Positions 54,301 to 62,417 of a stretch of 64,000 bases of DNA are shown here, piece by piece. A program made the position numbers and the translations under genes. Source of the DNA: Streptomyces daqingensis. GTDB lineage: Bacteria; Actinomycetota; Actinomycetes; Streptomycetales; Streptomycetaceae. The notes beneath the pieces were generated by a model. It worked only from the letters and a program-made list of their open reading frames with translations. It searched no databases and was not told where the DNA came from. The stretch is from the NCBI RefSeq assembly GCF_014645895.1, contig NZ_BMMP01000012.1, positions 1-64,000 of the forward strand. The letters are read 5' to 3'. Position 1 is the first letter of the stretch, and every line of letters starts with the position of its first letter.

Positions 54301-55591
54301 GCCGCCTGAACCGTTCGCCGTGCGCGTCGAGTTCCGCTTCCGTGCAGCGGTCGGCGGGGCCGGAGAAGGCGATGCGCAGCGTGCCGTCGCCCGGGTCCTC
54401 GTCGACGGCGACGCGCAGGTCGCCGGTCTCGTCGCCGCCGATGCGGCGGACGGTGGCGGCCAGCTCTCCGAAGCGGACCGCGTGCACGGCCGTCCGCACG
54501 TCCACGACGGTCCCGTAGAGCCGCGCGCCTTCGCCGGTGACGCCCAGCTCCGCGCACAACTCGGCGTGCCGGTACCGCTGGTGGCGCCGCACCCTGCGGC
54601 TCTCCAGCGCGACCTGCCGCGCGAGACGGGCGAATCCGGTGCCCGGACGGACGGCGACGCGCAGCGCGGCGACGTCCCCCGCCGAGCCGGGCACGCGCCG
54701 GGCGGCGCGGCTGAGGCGGCCGTCGACCGGCATGCCCAGCACGACGTCGGTGCCGCCCGTCATGCGGTGCACGTAGGCGGCGGCAGCGGCCAGTACGACT
54801 GCGGCCGGGTCGGTTCCGGTCCGGCGCGTGGCGGCACGTACCCGGGTACTCGCCTCGAAGCTCAGCACGGCCGCCCGGGAACGCACGCCATGCGCACCGG
54901 CCGTCTCACCGCCGTCGGAGGGCGCGCCGGGGACGAGCGTCAGCGGCTCGGGCCGCCCGGCGGTGCGCCGCAGCCAGAACTCCCGGTCCTCCGCGGGCTG
55001 CAGGGACGAGCGGTACTCGGTCTCCTCCGCCTCCAGCTGGGACAGCGGAACGAGTCCGCCCTCCTCCGGCGCCCAGCCCTCCGTACGGGCCGTGTAGACC
55101 TCGGCGACGCGCCGGGTGACGAGGGCGCAGCCGAAACCGTCGACGACCGCGAGGTGGTGGCGGTGGAACCAGCGGAAACGCCCCGCGGAGAGGCGGATCA
55201 GGGCCTGGGAGGACAGTTCCGCCGTCAGCGGCCTGGCCAGCTCGGTCCGCTCCCACTCCTCCGCGGCGGCCTCCGGGTCGCTCTCCCCGCTGAGGTCGAT
55301 CTTCGCGAGGGTGAAGGTGCCGTAGGGCTCCAGCTGCGGTACGCCGTCCGCCGTCTGGCGGGCGGTGCCGTCGGCGAGCCGCAGGCGCAGCGCCTCGCTC
55401 TCGCCGGTGACCTGGCGGACGGCTTCCTCGAAGTGCGCGGTGTCCAACGCGCCGTGGATCTCGACGACTTCGGTCACCTGCGGCTGCGGTGCACCGGGCT
55501 CGCCGGCCGGCCGCGCGCCGGACCGTGTCCGGCGCCAGACCTCGCGGCCGGCGGCGGACATCGGGATGCGCGCAGTGTGGTGGTCAGCCAT
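48377..55591 (-). CDS. Nonribosomal peptide synthetase C-A-T-E-C-TE
   Basis: 2404 aa from ATG 55591 with GGGGAGAG upstream; ATGGCTGA overlaps the dehydrogenase stop by 8 nt. Domains: EntF-like C (8-440) whose core reads HHLAVVDG, one residue longer than HHxxxDG; A (460-960, TSGSSGTPKG near 635) with pocket D-V-A-?-S-A-V-V-Y-K, which I cannot match to a known residue; T (GGDSI near 1101); E (HHLSVDG near 1287); a DCL-type C (HHILLDGWS near 1791); and a type I thioesterase (GWSFG near 2204). The second C lies directly before the TE without its own A-T. Final release is by this TE, or after loading of an extra T domain in trans. Confidence 0.9.
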   Translation of the reverse strand: MADHHTARIPMSAAGREVWRRTRSGARPAGEPGAPQPQVTEVVEIHGALDTAHFEEAVRQVTGESEALRLRLADGTARQTADGVPQLEPYGTFTLAKIDLSGESDPEAAAEEWERTELARPLTAELSSQALIRLSAGRFRWFHRHHLAVVDGFGCALVTRRVAEVYTARTEGWAPEEGGLVPLSQLEAEETEYRSSLQPAEDREFWLRRTAGRPEPLTLVPGAPSDGGETAGAHGVRSRAAVLSFEASTRVRAATRRTGTDPAAVVLAAAAAYVHRMTGGTDVVLGMPVDGRLSRAARRVPGSAGDVAALRVAVRPGTGFARLARQVALESRRVRRHQRYRHAELCAELGVTGEGARLYGTVVDVRTAVHAVRFGELAATVRRIGGDETGDLRVAVDEDPGDGTLRIAFSGPADRCTEAELDAHGERFRRLLDAAVTAPDSPVGSLALLGDDERETVLSWARGSGEPQLPARTLPELLDAAAGRHRDAVAVTDASLSLTYRELDDRANRLARLLIEQGAGPERVVGLMLGRSAETVVAMLAVLKAGAAYLPLDPAYPAERLAFMIRDARPCCVVTDQAGAESYAAAAERRYAAAASAVVLDDPETAEEVGRRSTAPLTDADRAAPLSPSHPAYVIYTSGSSGTPKGVVVPHRNVVALIAWAHGEFGTETLSHTLAATSFSFDVSVAEIFPALACGGRVEVVRDLLSLLDGDPPRWSGGLVCAIPSVLAKLTEYGGLELSAATLSMAGEALPASLAERVRTTMPGTKLMNVYGPTEATVYATAWTDAADSSGAASGSGSGSGEAEGAAAPPIGRPLGHVRTYVLDGALQPVEPGRPGELYLAGSGIARGYLRRPGLSAERFVADPFGAPGERMYRTGDLVRWTGDGQLDFLGRIDGQVKFRGFRIELGEVESVLARHEGVAGAVCTVREDARGEARLTAYAVPARSGGAAGAEPEALREWLAERLPAYLVPASVTLLEELPRTPSGKLDRGALPEPGPSARTAPAPEPAPDDQAPPPAEHRPAPPAESGPAPASATEAAPAAGESAPPEQPTAEAPDPAGATPSGDEDEGAKPEKSREEIVAGVFASVLRLPEVAPEDSFFDLGGDSIVSIQLVSQLRKAGLVLTPQDVFEHKTVRALASVARETARTAKGDTESGVGEVPLTPIVHWLRELGGPVDGFHQAVLLQVPGGLRQDVLTKAVQTLFDHHDALRLRLQTSQRDWRLTVRPPQSVPASPSVRRVDVTELNGDFAEVIGHEAARAKSELDVQAGRMVRVVWFDAGRDEPGRLMFMGHHLSVDGVSWRIIVPDLAAAYEALEAGRAPQLQPVETPLRHWSRALSAQAREEKRLAELPLWSEMLDTAGPQLASRPLDPARDTTGRARSHLLTYGAERARHLFTTIPAAFHCEINDVLLTALALAVRRCVGAGDGEGDVLIDVEGHGREPVVPGADLSRTVGWFTSMYPVRLAPGEEVPQGGGAGPELGRALRRVKEQLRTIPDKGIGFGLLRYLNPETSLSLASAPPRHIGFNYFGRFLLPAAAGERDWAPAPETAMTAGADADMPLTHPLSINALTQDAEDGTELAVSFVWPEGVVDEQTVKDVADAWFEILDSLAEYATQPGAGGRTPSDFPLVQLDQGEIESLEEAHPHLEEILPLSPLQQGMLYHVLLGALADDDGEAGDEARHNLYTVQLALDLEGSLDPERMRRAGQALLDRHGNLRAAFVHDGMRQPVQVVCGDARLPWREENLRWLTEEQRERETVRLMRSERGRPFSPSRPPMVRMMLMTTGENRYRLVMTTHHILLDGWSLPILVRELFALYREGGGEGEITGEQVSGLPAVTPFRDYLAWLEGVDTGAAETAWREALAGLGSATRLAPDEGDREPKPPEHVAVELSEETTTALVEMARRHGVTLNTVLQACWGVLLGLSTGQDDVVFGSVVSGRPADLPGVESMVGLFINTVPTRVRLDPEESLGSLLVRLQQAQTSLMPYHHIGLGEIRRITDMGDMFDTVMAFENYPIDGVMDEPAPGLALTGASGDDAPHYPLGLIVSARGERLFLRLDYRPHLLDREYVEKLSTRFQALLATTAEDPARSVGAVESGEDSGRSSAEAAGSGTAGPAGDEQDAGGIGVLLPLRETGSRPPLFCVHPAAGISWSYAGLTAQLGPEQPVYGLQARGLDGSEVLPATVKEMAADYLRQVRQVQPSGPYHLLGWSFGGLVAHEMAVQLQAGGETVGLLSVLDAFPAGPGNGGLAEQQTGGQEEPAEIPADGGVGVVLGLILEFFGYDPSLWAGETLTYPRFLEIARDRTGLLATFDEARVAAICRIFLNNGTLSRAHEPGRFAGDVLVFAARETDPQLAAELWLPYLDGGKPEVRSVEHSHGQMGRPDALGGIGRVLLPRLQEDPTRPEPGA

Positions 55592-56504
55592 GACTGTTCT
55601 CTCCCCGGGTGGCGAGCGGGCTCTGCGGATAGGTGTGGAAGCCCCTGCCGGCCTTGCGGCCGACGCTGCCCTCGGCGACGAGCCCGGCCAGCAGGGCGCA
55701 CGGCCGGAAGCGTTCGTCTCCGGTGTGCTCACGGAGTACGTCGAGGGTGTCGACGATGGTGTCGAGGCCGATGAGGTCCCCCGTGCGCAGCGGCCCCATC
55801 GGATGGCCGAAGCACTCCTGGAAGACGCGGTCCACGGTCTCCGCGTCGGCGGTGCCCTGCTGCAGGACGGCCGCCGCCTCGTTGACGGTGAGCATCAGGA
55901 CGCGGTTGGTCACGAAGCCGGGGCCGTCCCCGACGACGATGGGCTTCTTGCCGATGCGCGCCAGGAAGCCGAGGGTGAGCGCGAGGGTGTCCTCGCTGGT
56001 GAGGGGCGAACGCACCACCTCCACCGCGTCCTTGAGCGGCGCGGGGTTCATGAAGTGCGTGCCGATGACGCGGTCGGGGCGCCCCGTGAAGGAGCCGAGC
56101 CGCTCGACGGGGATGGCCGAGGTGCAGGAGGCGAAGACGGTCCCGGCACCGCATGCCTCGTCGAGGCCGCGGAGCACCTTCTCCTTCACCGGCACCTGCT
56201 CGCGTGCGCACTCGACGACGAACGCGGCGTCCCCGAGAGCGGTCAACTCGTCGGTGAAGCGGACGAGTTCGAGGGGGTCGGCCGCCGCTCCGCCACCGTC
56301 CGGCCGTCTGCCGCGCAGCAGGCTGCTCAGCCGCAGTCCGGCGCGCAGCCGGGCGGCCCCGTCCTCCCGTGCCGCTGCGTCCGGGTCGACGACGACCACG
56401 GGATGGCCGGCCTGTGCGAAGCACTGGGCCACGCCGGCTCCCATGGTGCCGGCGCCGACGACGCCCACCGGCGCGTCCGGCTCGATGTCCTTGCGTTCGC
56501 CCAC
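55584..56504 (-). CDS. 3-hydroxyacyl-CoA dehydrogenase
   Basis: 306 aa from GTG 56504 (AGGGG 9 nt upstream); ATG 56537 is an alternative with weaker RBS. N-terminal NAD domain with GVVGAGTMGAGVAQ and VVVVDPD. Catalytic segment: ASCTSAIPVERLGSFTGRPDRVIG followed by HFMNPAP with the active-site His, then GDGPGFVTNRVLMLTVNEAAAV and FGHPMGPLRTGDLIGLD in the dimer domain. The enzyme oxidises or reduces 3-hydroxyacyl-CoA/acyl carrier substrates with NAD. It lies between PKS and NRPS genes and overlaps the latter, so it should provide or process a 3-hydroxy (or 3-keto) acyl building block. Single-domain form similar to Hbd/FadB2. Confidence 0.9.
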   Translation of the reverse strand: MGERKDIEPDAPVGVVGAGTMGAGVAQCFAQAGHPVVVVDPDAAAREDGAARLRAGLRLSSLLRGRRPDGGGAAADPLELVRFTDELTALGDAAFVVECAREQVPVKEKVLRGLDEACGAGTVFASCTSAIPVERLGSFTGRPDRVIGTHFMNPAPLKDAVEVVRSPLTSEDTLALTLGFLARIGKKPIVVGDGPGFVTNRVLMLTVNEAAAVLQQGTADAETVDRVFQECFGHPMGPLRTGDLIGLDTIVDTLDVLREHTGDERFRPCALLAGLVAEGSVGRKAGRGFHTYPQSPLATRGENSHG

Positions 56505-56548
56505 GGTCGCGGGCCCCTTTCGGTCTCCGTGTCTCATACATCGTGAGG

Positions 56549-59500
56549 TCAGCCGGCGTGCGGCGAAGTGTCCGGCAGCCACAGGTCGTTCAGCGGGGTA
56601 CGGGGCTCCCTCGTACCCGAACCCAGCAGCGAGACCAGGCCGTCGGCCATGGCGGACACCGTGGCGGCGTCGTACAGGTCGGTGCGGTAGTCCACGCAGA
56701 CGCTCAACTCGCCTTCCTGCGGGCCTTCCACGACTGTCCAGGCGAGGCCGGCGGGCCCGTGCGGCCCCGGCTGCCCCTCCGTCCCGGCCGCCGCGGGCAG
56801 GGCCAGCCGGGCTCCGCCCGCCCCGGGCCACCGCACCGCCCGCACGTCCAGTCCCGCCCGCTCGCCCAGCGAGCGCGGCAGCCGGTGGTGCGCGTACGTC
56901 ACGTCGAAGAACGGTGCGCGGCCGGGCTCCCGGGGCACGCGGAGCTTCCGCAGCACGTCCTGGAACGGCACGTCGCCGTTGGCCTCGGCCTCGGCGATCA
57001 CTTCGCGGACCCGGCCGGTCAGGCAGTCGAGGCCGGGCTCGTCGGCGGTGCCGATCCGCAGCGACAGCGGGTTCGCGAACGGCCCGACGATCTCGCCGAG
57101 CCGCGGCCGGGACTGCACGTCGGCGGCCTGGTCGGGGTCCGGGGCCGCCTCCAGCAGGCCGACCAGCACCTCGTCCGAGCCCGAACGCAGCGACAGCAGT
57201 GCGACGATGCCCGCCAGCAGCGTCTCCCGCGGCCCGGTACGGCCCAGCTCGCCCGCCAGGGAGGCGGGCAGGCGGAAGCCGTGGGTCGCGACGGCGCCGG
57301 GGCCCGGCCGCGCCGAGACGGGCCGCGGCCTGTCGGTGGGCGGCTCGAACGCCCCGAGTCCGGCCAGCCGCTCCTGCCAGTAGGCGAGTTGGCCGTCCAG
57401 CAGGCCGTCCTCCCGGAGGCGGCGCTGCCACTGGGCGTAGTCGTCGTAGGAGACGGGCAGCGTCGCCGGGCTGGGCTCCGTGCCTCCGCGGCGGGCCCCG
57501 TAGAAGGCGAACAGGTCCCCGAAGAAGACCCCCGGCTGAGCGCCGTCGTAGACGTCGCGGTGCGTCGTCACCACGAGGACGTGGTCGTCGGGACCGGTCG
57601 TCAGCAGCAGGGCGCGCAGCGCGTGGCCCGTCGCCGGGTCCACTGCGGTGCGTCCGTGCGCGACGGCCAAGTCCCGGGCGGCTGCGGCGGGTTCGTCGCG
57701 GCCGGAGACGTCCGCTGTCCGCAGGAACCCGGCGCCGGCGGTCCCGCTGTCACGGGCGAAGGGTGACAGCGTCTGCCGCTGGGGCAGCGGGAAGCGGGTC
57801 CGCAGCACGTCGTGCCGGTCCGCGAGGTCGCCGAACGCGGAGCGCAGCGCGTCCGCGTCGACGGCGCCGCGCAGCCGCAGGCAGGCGGTGACGGAGTCGC
57901 CGCCGCTCTCCACGCCGCGTGCCGGTCCTGGAGCCGCCGGCGCCTGCGAACCCGCGCCGGGGCGGGCGGCGTCCGGCTCGGCCTCCGGGGGCCCGGCGGC
58001 CTCCGGGAGGGTCCGCGGCGCGCCGTCGTCCGCGGCCCTCCCGGCGCCGGTGCGGGAGGCGGGCGGACCGGCGGGCAGCTCGCGGTGGTCGGCGTCGGGG
58101 TCCTCGACGGCCGCCCACAGCAGCTTCAGCAGGGAGTCGGTCATGGCCGAGACGGTCCCGGCGTCGAAGAGCTGCGTGCTGTACTCGACGGCGACTTCGA
58201 GCTCTTCGAGGTCCGGCCGCTCCGCGACGACCATCGTGATGTCGAACTTGGCGGTGCCGGGCGGGAGTCCGGGGAAGAGCGGCGTCTCGTCGGCGTCGCC
58301 GTCCGGGCGTCCCGGGTTGAAGGTCGTCTCGCCGAAGGAGAAGTTCGGCGGCAGCGTCTGGTGGACGTACATGACGTCGAAGACGGGGTTCCTGCCGGGG
58401 TCGCGGTCCGGCGCGACCTCCCGCACGACCTTGTCGAACGGGATCTCCTGGTGCTCCATGCCGTCCAGCACCACGGCCCGGACGCGGCGCAGCAGTTCGC
58501 GGAAGCCGGCCTCCCCGGACAGGTCGGTGCGCAGGGCGATGGTGTTGTTGAAGAAGCCCAGCAGGCCCCACAGTTCGGGCCTGCTGCGGCCGATGGTCGG
58601 CGTGCCGACGACGATGTCCCGCTGCCCCGACCAGCGGGAGAGCAGCACGTTGAGCCCGGTGAGGATCACCATGAACAGCGTGGCCGTCTCCTCGCTGCCC
58701 AGGGCGCGGAGGCGGGCGACGAGTTCCGCCGGAACGGTGAAGCCGTACGTCGCCCCCGCATAGTCCATGCGGGCCGGACGCGGCCTGTCGGTGGGCAGCT
58801 CCAGCGCCGGCGGATCGGCCAGCTGCCGGCGCCAGTAGTCGAGTTCGCCGTCGAGCAGGGAGCCCTCCAGCAGGTCGCGCTGCCACCGGGCGTAGTCGCT
58901 GTACTGGACGGGCAGCGGCTCGGGGAGGTGCACGCGGCCCTCGCAGCGGGCCTCGTAGAACTGGAGCAGTTCGCCCATGAGGATCTGCGGCGCCCAGCCG
59001 TCGTTCACGCCGTGGTGCATCGTCCAGCAGAACAGGTAGTCGCCGGGGCCGATGCGCACGACGGTGACGCGCACCAGCGGGTCGTTGGCGACGTCGAAGA
59101 CCCAGTGGGTCTCGGCCTGGACGGCCGCGCGTGCCGCCTGCTCGGGGTCCGGCTCGTCCGAGACGTCCAGCACCCGGAAGAAGTCCCCCAGTTCGGGACG
59201 GACGACGAGCCTCGGACGCCCGTCGACCTCCGCGAAGTTCGACCGCAGGGCCTGGTGCCGCTGCGCCAGGTCCTCCCAGGCCAGCCGCAGCGCCTCCAGA
59301 TCGGGTTCGCCGCGCAGCCGCGAGGCGCCGGGAAGGTTGTACAGCGTGGTGCTCGGGTCGAGCTGGTGGTGGAACCACATGCGCTCCTGCCCGTAGGAGA
59401 GCGTCGGCTCCTGGTTGGGGCGGATGGGCGGCAGCCTGTGCGCGTCCCCGGACGCCGGACGCGGCTGCCCGCCGTCGGAGGTCCCCGGAGAGCCGTCCCG

Positions 59501-62371
59501 CTGCCCGTCCCCGGTGTCCTCGTGCGGCGGGCCGGAGTTCGGCGCGAGCTCCCCCGGGGAGGCGGGGGCGGGAATGCGCTCGGTGACGGCGGCGGCGAGG
59601 TCCGAGACCAGAGGGTGCGCGTAGACGTCGATCAGCTTGATCGAGGCGCCGAACTCCGTGAGCACCCGCTCGATGAGCTGAAGGGCGATGACGGAGTTGC
59701 CGCCGATGGAGAAGTAGTCGGCGTCGGCGGCCACTTCGTCGGCGTAGAGCAGTTCGGCCAGCGTGCCGCGCAGCCAGTGCAGCACGGCCTCCGGGCTGCC
59801 GTCCCGCTTGTCCTGGGGCACCGCGGCGGGGGCGACGGGAGGGTCAGGCGTGGCGGGCGTGGCGGCGGCAGCCGGAGCGGCCGCCGTCCGGTCGGGCCCG
59901 GGCAGCGGGCGGGCGGGCGCCTCACGCGGCTGCCCGGCGTCCTGAGCGGGGGCCGGTGGGCCGGAGTCGGGCGCGGGGGCTGGGGCTGGGGCCGCTGGAG
60001 CAGGCGCGGGGGCTGCCGGGGGTGCGGTGGGCGGCTGTTCCGGTGACGGTGCGGGAGCCTGGGCCGGTGCGGGCGGGGGCGCGGCGGCGGTCTGCGCCGC
60101 GGGGGGCGTGTCGAAGCGGATGATGTCGTCCAGCGGACGCGCCCAGCACCGCACCCCGTCGAACGGGTGCCCGGACAGCGGCAGCCTGCGGGGCGTGCGG
60201 CTCTCGCCTCCCCTGAGCGCCGGCCAGCCCAGGTCCAGCTGCGCCTCGTAGAGCCGGCCGAGCGCCTCCAGGGCGCTGCCGTGGGAGCCCCCGAGGGTGA
60301 GCACCTGCGCGCCGGGACGGCCGGCGAGCTGCCCGGACAGCAGGTCGCTGATCTCGCCGCGCGCCGCCAGCTCGACGAACACCACGGGTCCGGCGGCCAG
60401 TTGCTCCTCGACGGCGGCGTGCAGCCGGTCGGCGCGTACGGGGCCGCCGAAGACGTCCTGGCTCGCTCCCCCCGCCGCCCCCGCGTCCTTCGCCCGCTCC
60501 AGCGCCCGGGTGTCCTCGGCGGAGAGCTTGCCCTGCAGGTGGCGTACGGCGTAGCGGGAGACACCGGAGCTCATCAGGCCGCCGACGGGCACTCCGGCCC
60601 TCTTCAGCCAGGCGTGGGCGGCGAGTTGGGCACGTACACGGGACGACAGGCCGTCCGGCAGCGGCAGCCGGGCGGGCAGCTCGGCGCCCTCGCCCGCCGG
60701 TGCGCCCTCGGCGTCGCCCGAGAGCAGCAGGACGACGCGGGGCACGGCGGGAGCGGAACCCCCGCCGGAGAGCTGCCCGCCGGTTCCCGCCTGCTGCGCT
60801 CCGAGCCTCTTCCACGTGACCTGGGCGGCGAGCTTCAGCGCCAGCTCGGAGGACGTGCGGGCCACCAGGCCCATGCGGTGCCGGTAGTGGTCCCTTCCCT
60901 CGTTGAGCGTCATCGCGACGTCCGCCAACTGCTTCGTCCCGTCCCGCAGTTCGAGGGAGAGACGTTCGCAGAGGGCGACGAGGCCGCTCTCGCTGCGCGC
61001 CGAGAGACCGACGAGCAGCGGCCGCTGCCGCGCGCCCTCGGAGGACTCCGCGTCCCCCGAATCCTCCGGCGCGGCGGGGACGGGCGGCTGCTCGACGACG
61101 CAGTGCGCGTTGATGCCGCCCAGGCTGAAGGAGCTGACGCCGGCCCGGCGCAGCCCGGACTGCCAGGATCGGGCGGAGGTGACCACGTCGAGCCGCGCCG
61201 CCTCCAGGTCGACGTCCTCGCCGGGACGGGTGAAGTGCAGGGTCGGGTAGAGCTCCGCGTCCCGCACGCTGAGGATCGTCTTGACGAGCCCCGCGATGCC
61301 GGCTGCGTGGTCCAGGTGGCCGAGGTTGGTCTTCACCGAGCCGATGGGCAGGACGTCTCCGCTGCCGCCGCGGGCCAGTGCCAGCCCTTCCACCTCCACC
61401 GCGTCGCCGAGCTTCGTGCCGGAGCCGTGCGCCTCGATGTATCCGGCCGTGGCGATGTCCGCACCGGCGCGCCGCCACGCCTTGCGGATCACCTCGGCCT
61501 GTGACGTGGCGCTGGGGGTGGCGATCGTCGCCGAGTGCCGGCCGTTGTGCACGACCGCGCTGCCGCGGATGACGGCGTGGACGAACGCACCCTCGGCCAG
61601 GGCCCTCTCCAGCGTGGTGAGCAGCAGCACGGCCCCGCCCTCGCCGCCTGCCGCGCCGTCCGCCGCTTCGTCGAAGGCGCGGCATTTGGCGGTCGGGGAG
61701 GCGATGCCGGGGAAGGCGCCGACGGTCGCCGCGGGCGGGACGACGTGCTTCAGGCTCACCCCGCCGGCGACGGCGAAGTCGGCGTCCCCGTCGCGCAGTT
61801 CACGTGACGCCTGGTGGACGGCGACGAGGGACCCGTTGCAGCCGGTGTCGACCCCGTAGCAGGGGCCGGTGAGCCCGAACAGGTGCGAGACGCGGGCGGG
61901 CAGCCCGCACGGGATGTTCCCGATCATGCTGAGCGTGCCGTACTCGCGGACCAGCGGCTGGTAGCCGTTGCTGGGTGAGCTGAAGACCACGGCCGTACGG
62001 GAGTCCCGCATCGCGGAGGCCGCGAAGCCCGCGTTCTCCAGTGCCTCGCGGGTGAGTTGGAGGGCCAGCCGGTGCTGCGGGTCCGTCACCTCTGCTTCGC
62101 GCCGCGAGAGGCCGAAGAACTCGTGGTCGAACAGGTCGATCCGGTCCAGGTAGCCCTGGTGCGGGTACTCCGCGTCCGGGTCGAGGCACGTGGACTCGAC
62201 GCGCTCACGAGGTATCGGACGCACCGAGTCCCGTCCGGCGCGCAGGTTGTCGCGGAACTCGTCCAGGCTGTCCGCCTGCGGGAACCGGGTGGATATCCCG
62301 ATCACCGCGATGCCCGCGGGCTCCCGTGACGCGTCCGTCCCGCCGAGACCGGCCCCACCGATGCTGCTCAT
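56549..62371 (-). CDS. Hybrid PKS/NRPS: KS-degenerate AT-T-C-degenerate C
   Basis: 1940 aa from ATG 62371 with GGAAGG 5 nt before. KS (about 20-455): active-site C178 in VDTGCNGSLVAV instead of the usual DTACSSS, with both His motifs intact (EAHGSGTKLG and NLGHLDHAAG). Residues 480-740 look like a decayed AT: no GQGSQ, and the segment aligned to GHSxG reads SSGVSRY, yet the linker ends LPLSGHPFDGVRCW like LPTYPFQ. A Pro/Ala-rich linker (755-820) precedes a T domain (GGNSV, near 888), a C domain with HHGVNDG (near 1115), and a second C-like domain with THRDVYDG (near 1600), lacking the catalytic His. Starts 47 nt after the A-T gene. Confidence 0.88.
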   Translation of the reverse strand: MSSIGGAGLGGTDASREPAGIAVIGISTRFPQADSLDEFRDNLRAGRDSVRPIPRERVESTCLDPDAEYPHQGYLDRIDLFDHEFFGLSRREAEVTDPQHRLALQLTREALENAGFAASAMRDSRTAVVFSSPSNGYQPLVREYGTLSMIGNIPCGLPARVSHLFGLTGPCYGVDTGCNGSLVAVHQASRELRDGDADFAVAGGVSLKHVVPPAATVGAFPGIASPTAKCRAFDEAADGAAGGEGGAVLLLTTLERALAEGAFVHAVIRGSAVVHNGRHSATIATPSATSQAEVIRKAWRRAGADIATAGYIEAHGSGTKLGDAVEVEGLALARGGSGDVLPIGSVKTNLGHLDHAAGIAGLVKTILSVRDAELYPTLHFTRPGEDVDLEAARLDVVTSARSWQSGLRRAGVSSFSLGGINAHCVVEQPPVPAAPEDSGDAESSEGARQRPLLVGLSARSESGLVALCERLSLELRDGTKQLADVAMTLNEGRDHYRHRMGLVARTSSELALKLAAQVTWKRLGAQQAGTGGQLSGGGSAPAVPRVVLLLSGDAEGAPAGEGAELPARLPLPDGLSSRVRAQLAAHAWLKRAGVPVGGLMSSGVSRYAVRHLQGKLSAEDTRALERAKDAGAAGGASQDVFGGPVRADRLHAAVEEQLAAGPVVFVELAARGEISDLLSGQLAGRPGAQVLTLGGSHGSALEALGRLYEAQLDLGWPALRGGESRTPRRLPLSGHPFDGVRCWARPLDDIIRFDTPPAAQTAAAPPPAPAQAPAPSPEQPPTAPPAAPAPAPAAPAPAPAPDSGPPAPAQDAGQPREAPARPLPGPDRTAAAPAAAATPATPDPPVAPAAVPQDKRDGSPEAVLHWLRGTLAELLYADEVAADADYFSIGGNSVIALQLIERVLTEFGASIKLIDVYAHPLVSDLAAAVTERIPAPASPGELAPNSGPPHEDTGDGQRDGSPGTSDGGQPRPASGDAHRLPPIRPNQEPTLSYGQERMWFHHQLDPSTTLYNLPGASRLRGEPDLEALRLAWEDLAQRHQALRSNFAEVDGRPRLVVRPELGDFFRVLDVSDEPDPEQAARAAVQAETHWVFDVANDPLVRVTVVRIGPGDYLFCWTMHHGVNDGWAPQILMGELLQFYEARCEGRVHLPEPLPVQYSDYARWQRDLLEGSLLDGELDYWRRQLADPPALELPTDRPRPARMDYAGATYGFTVPAELVARLRALGSEETATLFMVILTGLNVLLSRWSGQRDIVVGTPTIGRSRPELWGLLGFFNNTIALRTDLSGEAGFRELLRRVRAVVLDGMEHQEIPFDKVVREVAPDRDPGRNPVFDVMYVHQTLPPNFSFGETTFNPGRPDGDADETPLFPGLPPGTAKFDITMVVAERPDLEELEVAVEYSTQLFDAGTVSAMTDSLLKLLWAAVEDPDADHRELPAGPPASRTGAGRAADDGAPRTLPEAAGPPEAEPDAARPGAGSQAPAAPGPARGVESGGDSVTACLRLRGAVDADALRSAFGDLADRHDVLRTRFPLPQRQTLSPFARDSGTAGAGFLRTADVSGRDEPAAAARDLAVAHGRTAVDPATGHALRALLLTTGPDDHVLVVTTHRDVYDGAQPGVFFGDLFAFYGARRGGTEPSPATLPVSYDDYAQWQRRLREDGLLDGQLAYWQERLAGLGAFEPPTDRPRPVSARPGPGAVATHGFRLPASLAGELGRTGPRETLLAGIVALLSLRSGSDEVLVGLLEAAPDPDQAADVQSRPRLGEIVGPFANPLSLRIGTADEPGLDCLTGRVREVIAEAEANGDVPFQDVLRKLRVPREPGRAPFFDVTYAHHRLPRSLGERAGLDVRAVRWPGAGGARLALPAAAGTEGQPGPHGPAGLAWTVVEGPQEGELSVCVDYRTDLYDAATVSAMADGLVSLLGSGTREPRTPLNDLWLPDTSPHAG

Positions 62372-62417
62372 ATCGCCTTCCCGTCCATGCGCTCCGCCCT
62401 CACCGGCTGCCGTCGCC

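Noticed and set aside
59920..60105. Pro/Ala-rich run in the KS protein as a sign of frameshift
   Set aside because: The reading frame is intact on both sides and such linkers are common between PKS/NRPS domains.
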